A stretch of DNA of 64,000 nt from positions 124,001 through 188,000 of the forward strand of contig NC_087084.1 of assembly GCF_026151205.1 (NCBI RefSeq). Direction: 5' to 3'. Under the pieces are notes generated by a model. The model saw only the letters and a program-made list of their open reading frames with translations, ran no database searches and had not been told where the DNA came from. Below, piece after piece: positions 9,601-24,600 of the stretch (positions within the stretch are counted from its first letter, which is position 1; every line of letters starts with the position of its first letter). The stretch comes from Bolinopsis microptera (taxonomy: Eukaryota > Ctenophora > Tentaculata > Lobata > Bolinopsidae). Both the position numbers and the translations under genes were made by a program.

Positions 9601-12600
9601 TACAGCTGGTGGAGTTGGCTTCGGAGATATGATGTCTGATGATGGTCAGTTCGTCAGTGGTGCTTCTGCAGAAATATTCACTGAGGATGGTGCTAGTGCT
9701 GAATACGGTACAGCTGGTGGAGTTGGCTTCGGAGATATGATGTCCGATAATGGTCAGTTCTTCAGTGGTGCTTCAGCTGAAACATTCACTGAGGATGGTG
9801 CTAGTGCTGAATACAGTACAGCTGATGGAGTTGGCTTCGGAGATATGATGTCCGATGATGGTCAGTTCGTCAGTGGTGCTTCTGCAGAAATATTCACTGA
9901 GGATGGTGCTAGTGCTGAATACAGTACAGCTGGTGGAGTTGGTTTCGGAGATATGATGTCCGATAATGGTCAGTTCGTCAGTGGTGCTTCTGCAGAAATA
10001 TTCACTGAGGATGGTGCTAGTGCTGAATACAGTACAGCTGATGGAGTTGGCTTCGGAAATATGATGTCTGATGATAGTCAGTTCGTCAGTGGTGCTTCTG
10101 CAGAAATATTCACTGAGGATGGTGCTAGTGCTGAATACAGTACAGCTGGTGGAGTTGGCTTCGGAGATATGATGTCTGATAATGGTCAGTTCGTCAGTGG
10201 TGCTTCTGCAGAAATATTCACTGAGGATGGTGCTAGTGCTGAATACAGTACAGCTGGTGGAGTTGGCTTCGGAGATATGATGTCTGATAATGGTCAGTTC
10301 GTCAGTGGTGCTTCTGCAGAAATATTCACTGAGGATGGTGCTAGTGCTGAATACAGTACAGCTGATGGAGTTGGCTTCGGAAATATGATGTCTGATGATG
10401 GTCAGTTCGTCAGTGGTGCTTCTGCAGAAATATTCACTGAGGATGGTGCTAGTGCTGAATACAGTACAGCTGGTGGAGTTGGCTTCGGAGATATGATGTC
10501 CGATAATGGTCAGTTCGTCAGTGGTGCTTCTGCAGAAATATTCACTGAGGATGGTGCTATTGCTGAATACAGTACAGCTGGTGGAGTTGGCTTCGGAGAT
10601 ATGATGTCTGATGATGGTCAGTTCGTCAGTGGTGCTTCTGCAGAAATATTCACTGAGGATGGTGCTAGTGCTGAATACGGTACAGCTGGTGGAGTTGGCT
10701 TCGGAGATATGATGTCCGATAATGGTCAGTTCTTCAGTGGTGCTTCTGCAGAAATATTCACTGAGGATGGTGCTAGTGCTGAATACAGTACAGCTGGTGG
10801 AGTTGGTTTCGGAGATATGATGTCCGATAATGGTCAGTTCGTCAGTGGTGCTTCTGCAGAAATATTCACTGAGGATGGTGCTAGTGCTGAATACAGTACA
10901 GCTGATGGAGTTGGCTTGGGAAATATGATGTCTGATGATGGTCAGTTCGTCAGTGGTGCTTCTGCAAAAATATTCACTGAGGATGGTGCTAGTGCTGAAT
11001 ACAGTACAGCTGGTGGAGTTGGCTTCGGAGATATGATGTCCGATAATGGTCAGTTCGTCAGTGGTGCTTCTGCAGAAATATTCACTGAGGATGGTGCTAT
11101 TGCTGAATACAGTACAGCTGGTGGAGTTGGCTTCGGAGATATGATGTCTGATGATGGTCAGTTCGTCAGTGGTGCTTCTGCAGAAATATTCACTGAGGAT
11201 GGTGCTAGTGCTGAATACGGTACAGCTGATGGAGTTGGCTTCGCAGATATGATGTCAGATGATGGTCAATTCTTTAGTTTTGCTTCAGCTGAAACATTCA
11301 CTGAGGATGAAGCTGGTGATAAATATGGTACAGCTGGTGGAGTTGGCTTCGGAGATATGATGTCCGGTGAGAGTCAATTGTTCTTTGAGGATGGTGCTAA
11401 TGCTGAATACTGTACAGCTGGTGGAGTTGGCTTCGCAGATATGATGTCTGATGATGGTAAATTCTTTAGTGGTGCTTCAGCTGAAACAATCATTGAGGAT
11501 GGTGCTAGTGCTGAATACGGTACAGCTGGTGCAGTTGGCTTCGCAGATATGATGTCTGATGATGGTCAATTCTTTAGTGGTGCTTCAGCTGAAACATTCA
11601 CTGAGGATGAAGCTGGTGATAAATATGGTACAGCTGGTGGAGTTGGCTTCGGAGATATGATGTCCGATAATGGTCAGTTCTTCAGTGGTGCTTCAGCTGA
11701 AACATTCACTGAGGATGGAGATAGTGCTGAATACAGTACAGCTGGTGGAGTTGGCTTCGGAGATATGATGTCCGATAATGGTCAGTTCGTCAGTGGTGCT
11801 TCTGCAGAAATATTCACTGAGGATGGTGCTATTGCTGAATACAGTACAGCTGGTGGAGTTGGCTTCGGAGATATGATGTCTGATGATGGTCAGTTCGTCA
11901 GTGGTGCTTCTGCCGAAACATTCACTGAGGATGGTGCTAGTGCTGAATACGGTACAGCTGGTGGAGTTGGCTTCGGAGATATGATATCCGATGATGGTCA
12001 ATTCTTAAGTGGTGCTTCTGCTGAAACATTCCCTGAGGATGAAGCTGGTGATAAATATGACACAGCTGGTGGAGTTGGCTTAGAAGATATGAGGTCCGAT
12101 GATGATCAATTCTTCAGTGGTGCTTCTGCCGAAGGATTCAAGATCATTGCTGCTGGTGATGAATATGATACAGCTGGTGGAGTTGGCTTCGGAGATATGA
12201 TGTCTGATCATGGTCAATTCTATAGTGGTGCTTTTGCTGAAACATTCACTGAGGATGGAGCTGGTGATGAATACAATTCAGCTGGTGGAGTTGGCTTCGG
12301 AGATATGATGTCTGATGATGGTCAATTCTTTAGTGGTGCTTCAGCTGAAACATTCACTGAGGATGAAGATGGTGATGGATACGCTACAGCCGGTGGAGTT
12401 GGCTTAGAAGATATGAAGTCCGATGATGATCAATTCTTCAGTGGTGCTTCTGCCGAAGGATTCAAGATCAGTGCTGCTGGTGATGAATATGGTACAGCTG
12501 CTGGAGTTGGCTTCGGAGATATGATGTCCGATCATGGTCAATTCGTCAGTGGTAATTCAGCCGAAGGATTCAAGATCAGAGCTGCTGGTGATGAATATGA

Positions 12601-15600
12601 TACAGCTGGTGGAGTTGGCTTCGGAGATATGATGTCTGATGATAGTCAATTCTTTAGTGGTGCTTCTGCTGAAACATTCACTGAGGATGGAGCTGGCGAT
12701 GGATATATTACGGATGGTGGAGTCGACTTCGGAGATATGATGTCCGATGATGGTCAATTCTTCATTGGTAATTCAGCTATAGAATTCAATATCAGTGCTG
12801 CTGGTGATGAATATGGTACAGCTGTTGGAGTTGGCTTCGGAGATATGATGTCTGATGATGGTCAATTCTTCAAAGGTGCTTCTGCTGAAAAATTCACTGA
12901 GGATGGAGCTGGTGATGGATACGCTACAGCTGGTGGAGTTGGCTTCGTAGATATGATGTCCGATGATGGTCAATTCTTCAAAGGTGCTTCTGCAGAAACA
13001 TTCACTGACGATGGAGCTGGTGATGGATACGCTACAGCTGGTGAAGTTGGCTTCGTAGATATGACGTCCGATGATGGTCAATTCTTCAAAGGTGGTTCTG
13101 CAGAAACATTCACTGACGATGGAGCTGGTGAAGGATACGCTACAGCTGGTGGAGTTAGCTTCGGAGATATGATGTCCGATGATGATCAATTCTTCAGTGG
13201 TGCTTCTGCCGAAGGATTTGAGATTAGTGTTGCTGCTAATGAATATGGTACAGCTGGTGGAGTTGGCTTCGGAGATATGATGTCTGATGATGGTCAATTG
13301 TTCAAAGGTGCTTTTGCTGAAGCAGTCACTGAGGATGGAGCTGGTGATGGATACGCTACAGCTGGTGGAGTTGGCTTCGTAGATATGATGTCCGATGATG
13401 GTCAATTCTTCAAAGGTGCTTCTGCAGAAACATTCACTGACGATGGAGCTGGTGATGGATACGCTACAGCTGGTGAAGTTGGCTTCGGATATATGATGTC
13501 CGATGATGGTCAATTCTTCAAAGGTGCTTCTGCCGAAGGATTCAAGATCAGTGCTGCTGGTGATGAATATGGTACAGCTGGTGGAGTTGGCTTCGGAGAT
13601 ATGATGTCCGATGATGGTCAATTCTTCAGTGGTAATTCAGCCGATGGATTCAAGATCATAGCTGCTGGTGATGAATATGATACAGCTGGTGGAGTTGGCT
13701 TCGTAGATATGATGTCCGATGATGGTCAATTCTTCAAAGGTGCTTCTGCAGAAACATTCACTGACGATGGAGCTGGTGATGGATACGCTACAGCTGGTGA
13801 AGTTGGCTTCGTAGATATGATGTCCGATGATGATCAATTCTTCAGTGGTGCTTCTGCCGAAGGATTCGAGATTATTGTTGCTGCTTATGAATATGGTACA
13901 GTTGGTGGAGTTGGCTTCGGAGATATGATGTCTGATGATGGTCAATTGTTCAAAGGTGCTTCTGCTGAAGCAGTCACTGAAGATGGAGGTGGTGATGGAA
14001 ACGCTACAGCTGGTGAAGTTGGCTTCAGAGATATGATGTCCGATGATGGTCAATTGTTCAAAGGTGCTTCTGCAGAATCATTCACTGAGGATGGAGCTGG
14101 TGATGCATACACTACATCTGGTGGAGTTAGCTTCGGAGATATGATGTCCGATGATGATCAATTTTTCAGTGGTGCTTCTGCCGAAGGATTCGAGATTAGT
14201 GTTGCTGCTGATGAATATGGTACAGCTGGTGTAGTTGGCTTCGGAGATATGATGTCTGATGATGGTCAATTGTTCAAAGGTGCTTCTGCTGAAGCAGTCA
14301 CTGAGGATGGAGCTGGTGATGGATACGCTACAGCTGGTGGAGTTGACTTCGGAGAAATGAAGTCCGATGATAATCAATTCTTTAGTGTTGCTTCTGCTAA
14401 AACATTCACTAAGGATGGAGCTGGTGATGGATACGCTACGGCTAGTGGAGTCGACTTCGGAGATATGATGTCCGATGATGATCAATTCGTCAGTGGTAAT
14501 TCAGCCGAAGGATTCAAGATCAGTGCTCCTGGTAATGAATATGGTACAGCTGGTGGAGTTGACTTCGGAGATATGATGTACGATGATGGTCAATTCTTCA
14601 AAGGTGCTTCTGCTGAAACATTCACTGAGGATGGAACTGGTGATGGATATGCTACAGCTGGTGGAGTTGGCTTCGAAGATATGATGTCCGATGATGGTCA
14701 ATTGTTCAGTGGTAATTCAGCCGAAGGATTCAAGATCAGTGCTGCTGGTGATGAATATGGTACAGCTGGTGGAGTTGGCTTCGGAGATATGATAACTGAT
14801 GATGGTCAATTCGTCAGTGGTAATTCAGCCGAAGGATTCAAGATCAGTGCTGCTGGTGATGAATATGATACAGCTGGAGGAGTTGGCTTCGTAGATATGT
14901 TGTCCGATCATGGTCAATTCTATAGTGGTGCTTCTGCTGAAATATTCACTAAGGATGGAGCTGGTGATGGATACGCTTCAGCCGGTGGAGTCGGCTTCGA
15001 AGATATGATGTCCGATGATGGTCAATTGTTCGAAGGTGCTTCTGCAGAATCATTCACTGAGGATGGAGCTGGTGATGGATACGCTACAGCTGGTGGAGTT
15101 GGCTTCGTAGATATGATGTCCGATGATGGTCAATTCTTCAAAGGTGCTTCTGCAGAAACATTCACTGACGATGGAGCTGGTGATGGATACGCTACAGCTG
15201 GTGAAGTCGGCTTCGGAGATATGATGTCTGATGATGGTCAATTGTTCAAAGGTGCTTCTGCAGAATCATTCACTGAGGATGGAGCTGGTGATGGATACGC
15301 TACAGCTGGTGGAGTTCGCTTCGTAGATATGATGTCCGATGATGGTCAATTCTTCAAAGGTGCTTCTGCTGAAACATTCGCTGAGGATGGAGCTGGTGAT
15401 GGATACGCTACAGCTGGTGCAGTTGGCCTCGAAGATATGATGTCCGATGATGATCAATTCTTCAGTGGTGCTTCTGCCGAAGGATTCAAGATCAGTGCTG
15501 CTGGTGATGAATATGGTACAGCTGGTGGAGTTGGCTTCGGAGATATGATAACTGATGATAGTCAATTCGTCAGTGGTAATTCAGCCGAAGGATTCAAGAT

Positions 15601-18600
15601 CAGTGCTGCTGGTGATGAATATGATACAGCTGGTGGAGTTGGCTTCGTAGATATGATGTCCGATCATGGTCAATTCTCAAAGTGTGCTTCTGCTGAAATA
15701 TTCACTAAGGATGGAGCTGGTGATGGATACGCTACAGCCGGTGCAGTCGGCTTCGAAGATATGATGTCCGATGATGGTCAATTCTTCGAGGTGCTTCTGC
15801 CAAAGGATTCAAGATCAGTGCTGCTGGTGATGGATATGCTACAGCTGGTGGAGTTGGCTTCGGAGATATGATGTCCAATGATGGTCAATTCTTTAAAGGT
15901 GTTTCTGCTGAAACATTCACTGAGGATGGAGCTGGTGATGGATACGCTACAGCTGGTGAGTTAGCTCCGAAGATATGATGTCTGATGATGATCAATTCTT
16001 CAGTGGTGCTTCTGCCGAAGGATTCAAGATCAGTGCTGCTGGTGATGAATATGGTACAGCTGGTGGAGTTGGCTTCGGAGATATGATGTCCGATGATGGT
16101 CAATTCTTCAAAGGTGCTTCTGCTGAAACATTCGTTGAGGATGGAGCTGGTGATGGATACGCTACAGCTGGTGCAGTTGGCTTTGAAGATATGATGCCTG
16201 ATGATGATCAATTCTTCAGTGGTGCTTCTGCCGAAGTATTCAAGAACAGTGCTGCTGGTGATGAATATGGTACAGCTGGTGGAGTTGGCTTCGGAGATTT
16301 AATGTCCAATGATGGTCAATTCTTCAAAGGTGTTTCTGCTGAAACATTCACTGAGGATGGAGCTGGTGATGGATACGCTACAGCTGGTGGAGTTGGCTTC
16401 GAAGATATGATGTCCGATGATGGTCAATTCTTCAGTGGTGCTTCTGCCGAAGGATTCAAGATCAGTGCTGCTGGTGATGAATATGGTACAGCTGGTGGAG
16501 TTGGCTTCGGAGATATGATTACCGATGATGGTCAATTCGTCAATGGTAATTCAGCCGAAGGATTCAAGATCAGTGCTGCTGGTGATGAATATGGTACAGC
16601 TGGTGGAGTTGGCTTCGGAGATATGATGTCCGATGATGGTCAATTCTTCAAAGGTGCTAAAGCTGAAACATTCGCTGAGGATGGAGCTGGTGATGGATAC
16701 GCTACAGCTGGTGCAGTTGGCTTCAAAGATATGATGTCCGATGATGATCAATTATTCAGTGGTGCTTCTGCCGAAGGATTCAAGATCAGTGCTGCTGGTG
16801 ATGAATATGGTACAGCTGGTGGAGTTGGCTTCGGAGATATGATAACCGATGATGGTCAATTCTTCAGTGGTAATTCAGTTGAAGGATTCAAGATCAGTGC
16901 TGCTGGTGATGAATATGGTACAGCTGGTGGAGTTGGCTTCGAAGATATGATGTCCGATGATGAACAATTATTCAGTGGTAATTCAGCCGAAGGATTCAAG
17001 ATCATTGCTGCTGCTGATGAATATGGTACAGCTGGTGAAGTTGGCTTCGGAGAAATGAAAACCGATGATGATCAATTATTCAGTGGTAATTCAGCCGAAG
17101 GATTCAAGATCAGTGCTGCTGGTGATGAATATGGTACAGCTGGTGGAGTTGGCTTCGGAGATATGATAACCGATGATGGTCAATTCGTCAGTGGTAATTC
17201 AGCCGAAGGATTCAAGATCAGTGCTGCTGGTGATGAATATGATACAGCTGGAGGAGTTGGCTTTGTAGATATGTTGTCCGATCATGGTCAATTCTATAGT
17301 GGTGCTTCTGCTGAAATATTCACTGAGGATGGAGCTGGTGATGGATACACTTCAGCCGGTGGAGTCGGCTTCGAAGATACGATGTCCGATGATGGTCAAT
17401 TGTTCGAAGGTGCTTCTGCACAATCATTCACTGAGGATGGAGCTGGTGATGGATACGCTACAGCTGGTGGAGTTCGCTTCGTAGATATGATGTCCGATGA
17501 TGGTCAATTCTTCAAAGGTGCTTCTGCAGAAACATTCACTGACGATGGAGCTGGTGATGGATACGCTACAGCTGGTGAAGTCGGCTTCGGAGATATGATG
17601 TCCGATGATGGTCAATTGTTCAAAGGTGCTTCTGCAGAATCATTCACTGAGGATGGAGCTGGTGATGGATACGCTACAGCTGGTGGAGTTGGCTTCGTAA
17701 ATATGATGTCCGATGATGGTCAATTCTTCAAAGGTGCTTCTGCTGAAACATTCGCTGAGGATGGAGCTGGTGATGGATACGCTACAGCTGGTGTAGTTGG
17801 CCTCGAAGATATGATGTCCGATGATGATCAATTCTTCAGTGGTGCTTCTGCCGAAGGATTCAAGATCAGTGCTGCTGGTGATGAATATGTTACAGCTGGT
17901 GGAGTTGGCTTCGGAGATATGATAACCGATGATGGTCAATTCGTCAGTGGTAATTCAGCCGAAGGATTTAAGATCAGTGCTGCTGGTGATGAATATGGTA
18001 CAGCTGGTGGAGTTGGCTTCGGAGATATGATGTCCGATGATGGACAATTCTTCAAAGATGCTTCTGCTGAAACATTCGCTGAGGATGGAGCTGGTGATGG
18101 ATACGTTACAGCTGGTGCAGTTGGCCTCGAAGATATGATGTCCGATGATGATCAATTCTTCAGTGGTGCTTCTGCCGAAGGATTCAAGATCAGTGCTGCT
18201 GGTGATGAATATGTTACAGCTGGTGGAGTTGGCTTCGGAGATATGATTACCGATGATGGTCAATTCGTCAGTGGTAATTCAGCCGAAGGATTCAAGATCA
18301 GTGCTGCTGGTGATGAATATGGTACAGCTGGTGGAGTTGGCTTCGGAGATATGATGTCCGATGATGGTCAATTCTTCAAAGATGCTTCTGCTGAAACATT
18401 CGCTGAGGATGGAGCTGGTGATGGATACGCTACAGCTGGTGCAGTTGGCTTTGAAGATATGATGCCTGATGATGATCAATTCTTCAGTGGTGCTTCTGCC
18501 AAAGGATTCAAGATCAGTGCTGCTGGTGATGAATATGGTACAGCTGGTGGAGTTGGCTTCGGAGATTTGATGTCCAATGATGGTCAATTCTTCAAAGGTG

Positions 18601-21600
18601 CTTCTGCAGAATCATTCACTGAGGATGGAGCTGGTGATGGATACGCTACAGCTGGTGGAGTTGGCTTCGTAGATATGATGTCCGATGATGGTCAATTCTT
18701 CAAAGGTGCTTCTGCTGAAACATTCGCTGAGGATGGAGCTGGTGATGGATACGCTACAGCTGGTGCAGTTGGCCTCGAAGATATGATGTCCGATGATGAT
18801 CAATTCTTCAGTGGTGCTTCTGCCGAAGGATTCAAGATCAGTGCTGCTGGTGATGAATATGTTACAGCTGGTGGAGTTGGCTCCGGAGATATGATTACCG
18901 ATGATGGTCAATTCGTCAGTGGTAATTCAGCCGAAGGATTCAAGATCAGTGCTGCTGGTGATGAATATGGTACAGCTGGTGGAGTTGGCTTCGGAGATAT
19001 GATGTCCGATGATGGTCAATTCTTCAAAGATGCTTCTGCTGAAACATTCGCTGAGGATGGAGCTGGTGATGGATACGCTACAGCTGGTGGAGTTAGCTCC
19101 GAAGATATGATGTCCGATGATGGTCAATTCGTCAATGGTAATTCAGCCGAAGGATTCAATATCAGTGCTGCTGGTGATGGATACGCTACAGCTGGTGCAG
19201 TTGGCTTTGAAGATATGATGCCTGATGATGATCAATTCGTCAATGGTAATTCAGCCGAAGGATTCAAGATCAGTGCTGCTGGTGATGGATACGCTACAGC
19301 TGGTGCAGTTGGCTTTGAAGATATGATGCCTGATGATGATCAATTCTTCAGTGGTGCTTCTGCCAAAGGATTCAAGATCAGTGCTGCTGGTGATGGATAC
19401 GCTACAGCTGGTGCAGTTGGCTTTGAAGATATGATGCCTGATGATGATCAATTCTTCAGTGGTGCTTCTGCCAAAGGATTCAAGATCAGTGCTGCTGGTG
19501 ATGAATATGGTACAGCTGGTGCAGTTGGCCTCGAAGATATGATGTCCGATGATGATCAATTCTTCAGTGGTGCTTCTGCCGAAGGATTCAAGATCAGTGC
19601 TGCTGGTGATGAATATGTTACAGCTGGTGGAGTTGGCTTCGGAGATATGATTACCGATGATGGTCAATTCGTCAGTGGTAATTCAGCCGAAGGATTCAAG
19701 ATCAGTGCTGCTGGTGATGAATATGGTACAGCTGGTGGAGTTGGCTTCGGAGATATGATGTCCGATGATGGTCAATTCTTCAAAGATGCTTCTGCTGAAA
19801 CATTCGCTGAGGATGGAGCTGGTGATGGATACGCTACAGCTGGTGCAGTTGGCCTCGAAGATATGATTACCGATGATGGTCAATTCTTCAGTGGTGCTTC
19901 TGCCGAAGGATTCAAGATCAGTGCTGCTGGTGATGAATATGGTACAGCTGGTGGAGTTGGCTTCGGAGATATGATTACCGATGATGGTCAATTCGTCAAT
20001 GGTAATTCAGCCGAAGGATTCAAGATCATTGCTGCTGCTGATGAATATGGTACAGCTGGTGAAGTTGGCTTCGGAGAAATGATAACCGATGATGATCAAT
20101 TATTCAGTGGTAATTCAGCCGAAGGATTCAAGATCAGTGCTGCTGGTGATGAATATGGTACAGCTGGTGGAGTTGGCTTCGGAGATATGATAACCGATGA
20201 TGGTCAATTCGTCAGTGGTAATTCAGCCGAAGGATTCAAGATCAGTGCTGCTGGTGATGAATATGATACAGCTGGAGGAGTTGGCTTCGTAGATATGTTG
20301 TCCGATCATGGTCAATTCTATAGTTGTGCTTCTGCTGAAATATTCACTGAGGATGGAGCTGGTGATGGATACACTTCAGCCGTTGGAGTCGGCTTCGAAG
20401 ATATGATGTCCGATGATGGTCAATTGTTCGAAGGTGCTTCTGCAGAATCATTCACTGAGGATGGAGCTGGTGATGGATACGCTACAGCTGGTGGAGTTCG
20501 CTTCGTAGATATGATGTCCGATGATGGTCAATTCTTCAAAGGTGATTCTGCAGAAACATTCACTGACGATGGAGCTGGTGATGGATACGCTACAGCTGGT
20601 GAAGTCGGCTTCGGAGATATGATGTCCGATGATGGTCAATTGTTCAAAGGTGCTTCTGCAGAATCATTCACTGAGGATGGAGTTGGTGATGGATACGCTA
20701 CAGCTGGTGGAGTTGGCTTCGTAGATATGATGTCCGATGATGGTCAATTCTTCAAAGGTGCTTCTGCTGAAACATTCGCTGAGGATGGAGCTGGTGATGC
20801 ATACTCTACAGCTGGTGCAGTTGGCCTCGAAGATATGATGTCCGATAATGATCAATTCTTCAGTGGTGCTTCTGCCGAAGGATTCAAGATCGGTGCTGCT
20901 GGTGATGAATATGGTACAGCTGGTGGAGTTGGCTTCGGAGATATGATTACCGATGATGGATAATTCGTCAATGGTAATTCAGCCGAAGGATTCAAGATCA
21001 GTGCTGCTGGTGATGAATATGGTACAGCTGGTGGAGTTGGCTTCAGAGATATGATGTCCGATGATGGTCAATTCTTCAAAGGTGCTAAAGCTGAAACATT
21101 CGCTGAGGATGGAGCTGGTGATGGATACGCTACAGCTGGTGCAGTTGGCTTCAAAGATATGATGACCGATGATGATCAATTCTTCAGTGGTGCTTCTGCC
21201 GAAGGATTCAAGATCAGTGCTGTTGGTGATGAATATGGTACAGCTGGTGGAGTTGGCTTCGGAGATATGATAACCGATGATGGTCAATTCTTCAGTGGTA
21301 ATTCAGCCGAAGGATTCAAGATCAGTGCTGCTGGTGATGAATATGGTACAGCTGGTGGAGTTGGCTTCGAAGATATGATGTCCGATGATGATCAATTATT
21401 CAGTGGTAATTCAGCCGAAGGATTCAAGATCATTGCTGCTGCTGATGAATATGGTACAGCTGGTGAAGTTGGCTTCGGAGAAGCCGAAGGATTCAAGATC
21501 AGTGCTGCTGGTGATGAATATGGTATAGCTGGTGGAGTTGGGTTCGAAGATATGATGTCCGATGATGGTCAATTCTTTAAAGGTGGTTCTACTGAAACAT

Positions 21601-24600
21601 TCGCTGAGGATGGAGCTGGTGATGGATACGCTACAGCTGGTGCAGTTGGCTTCGAAGATATGATGTCCGATGATGGTCAATTCGTCAGTGGTAATTCAGC
21701 CGAAGGATTCAAGATCAGTGCTGCTGGTAATGAATATGGAACAGCTGGTCGAGTTGGCTTCGGAGATATGATGTCCGATGATGGTCAATTCTTCAAAGGT
21801 GCTTCTGCTGAAACATTCATAGAAGATGGAGCTGGTGATGGATACGCTACAGCTGGTGGAGTTAGCTTCGAAGATATGATGTCTGATGATGATCAATTCT
21901 TCAGTGGTGCTTCTGCCGAAGGATTCAAGATCAGTGCTGCTGGTGATGAATATGGTACAGCTGGTGGAGTTGGCTTCGGAGATATGATAACCGATGATGG
22001 TCAATTCGTCAGTGGTAATTCAGCCGAAGGATTCAAGATCAGTGCTGCTGGTGATGAATATGGTACAGCTGGTGGAGTTGGCTTCGGAGATATGATGTCC
22101 GATGATGGTCAATTCTATAGTGGTGCTTCTGCTGAAATATTCACTGAGGATGGAGCTGGTGATGGATACGCTACAACTGGTGCAGTTGGCTTCGAAGATA
22201 TGATGTCCGATGATGATCAATTCTTCAGTGGTGCTTCTGCCGAAAGATTCAAGATCAGTACTGCTGGTGATGAATATGGTACAGCTGGTGGAGTTGGCTT
22301 CGGAGATATGATGTCCGATGATGGTCAATTCTTCAAAGGTGCTTCTGCTGAAACATTCGTTGAGGATGGAGCTGTTGATGGATACGCTGCAGCTGGTGCA
22401 GTTGGCTTCAGAGATATGATAACTGATGATAGTCAATACGTCAATGGTAATTCAGCCGAAGGATTCAAGATCAGTGCTGCTGGTGATGAATATGGTACAG
22501 CTGGTGGAGTTGGCTTCGGAAATATGATATCCAATGATGGTCAATTCTTCAAAGGTGCTTCTGCTAAAACATTCATAGAGGATGGAGCTGGTGATGGATA
22601 CGCTACAGCTGGTGGAGTTAGCTTCGAAGATATGATGTCCGATGATGATCAATTCTTCAGTGGTGCTTCTGCCGAAGGATTCAAGATCAGTGCTGCTGGT
22701 GATGAATTTGGTACAGCTGGTGGAGTTGGCTTCGGAGATATGATAACCGATGATGGTCAATTCGTCAGTGGTAATTCAGCTGAAGGATTCAAGATCAGTG
22801 CTGCTGGTGATGAATATGGTACAGCTGGTGGAGTTGGCTTCGGAGATATGATGTCCGATGATGGTCAATTCTATAGTGGTGCTTCTGCTGAATTATTCAC
22901 TGAGGATGGAGCTGGTGATGAATACGCTACAGCTGGTGGAGTTGGCTTCGGAAATATGATGTCCGATGATGGTCAATTCTTCAAAGGTGCTTCTGCTAAA
23001 ACATTCGCTGAGGATGGAGCTGGTGATGGATACGCTACAGCTGGTGTAGTTGGCTTCGAAGATATGATGTCCGATGATGATCAATACTTCAGTGGTGCTT
23101 CTGCCGAAAGATTTAAGATCAGTACTGCTGGTGATGAATATGGTACAGCTGGTGGAGTTGGCTTCGGAGATATGATTACCGATGATGGTCAATTCGTCAG
23201 TGGTAATTCAGCCGAAGGATTCAAGATCAGTGCTGCTGGTGATGAATATGGTACAGCTGGTGGAGTTGGATTCGGAGATATGATAACCGATGATGGTCAA
23301 TTTGTCAGTGGTAATTCAGCCGAAGGATTCAAGATCAGTGCTGCTGGTGATGAATATGGTACAGCTGGTGGAGTTGGCTTCGGAGATTTGATGTCCGATG
23401 ATGGTCAATTCTTTAGTGTTGCTTCTGCTGAAATATTCACTGAGGATGGAGCTGGTGATGGATACGCTACGGCTAGTGGAGTCGACTTCGGAGATATGAT
23501 GTCCGATCATGATCAATTCGTCAGTGGTAATTCAGCCGAAGGATTCAAGATCAGTGCTGCTGGTGATGAATATGGTACAGCTGTTGGAGTTGGCTTCGGA
23601 GATATGATGTCCGATGATGGTCAATTTTATAGTGGTGCTTCTGCTGAAATATTCACTGAGGATGGAGCTGGTGATGGATTCGCTACAGCTGGTGGAGTTG
23701 GCTTCAGAAATATGATGTCCGATGATGGTCAATTCTTCAAAGGTGCTTCTGCTGAAACATTCGCTGAGGATGGAGCTGGTGATGAATACGCTACAGCTGG
23801 TGCGGTTGGCTTCGAAGATATGATGTCCGATGATGATCAATTCTTCAGTGGTGCTTCTGCCGAAGGATTCAAGATCAGTGCTGCTGGTGATGAATATGGT
23901 ACAGCTGGTGGAGTTGGCTTCGGAGATATGATAACTGATGATGGTCAATTCGTCAGTGGTAATTCAGCCGAAGGATTCAAGATCAGTGCTGCTGGTGATG
24001 AATATGGTACATCTGGTGTAGTTGGCTTCGGAGATATGATGTCCGATGATGGTCAATTCTTTAGTGGTAATTCAGCCGAAGGATTCAAGATCAGTGCTGC
24101 TGGTAATGAATATGGTACAGCTGGTGGAGTTGGCTACGGAGATATGATGTCCGATGATGGTCAATTCTTCAAAGGTGCTTCTGCTGAAACATTTACTGAG
24201 GATGGAGCTGGTGATGGATACGCTACAGCTAGTGGAGTCGACTTCGGAGATATGATGTCCGATCATGATCAATTCGTCAGTGGTAATTCAGCGGAAGGAT
24301 TCAAGATCAGTGCTGCTGGTGATGAATATGGTACAGCTGTTGGAGTTGGCTTCGGAGATATGATGTCCGATGATGGTCAATTCTTCAGTGGTGCTTCTGC
24401 CAAAGGATTCAAGATCAGTGCTGCTGGTGATGAATATGGTACAGCTGGTGGAGTTGGCTTCGAAGATATGATGTCTGATGATGGTCAATTCTTCAAAAGT
24501 GCTTCTGCTGAAACATTCGCTAAGGATGGAGCTGGTGATGGATACGCTACAGCTGGTGCAGTTGGCTTCGAAGATATGATGTCCGATGATGATCAATTCT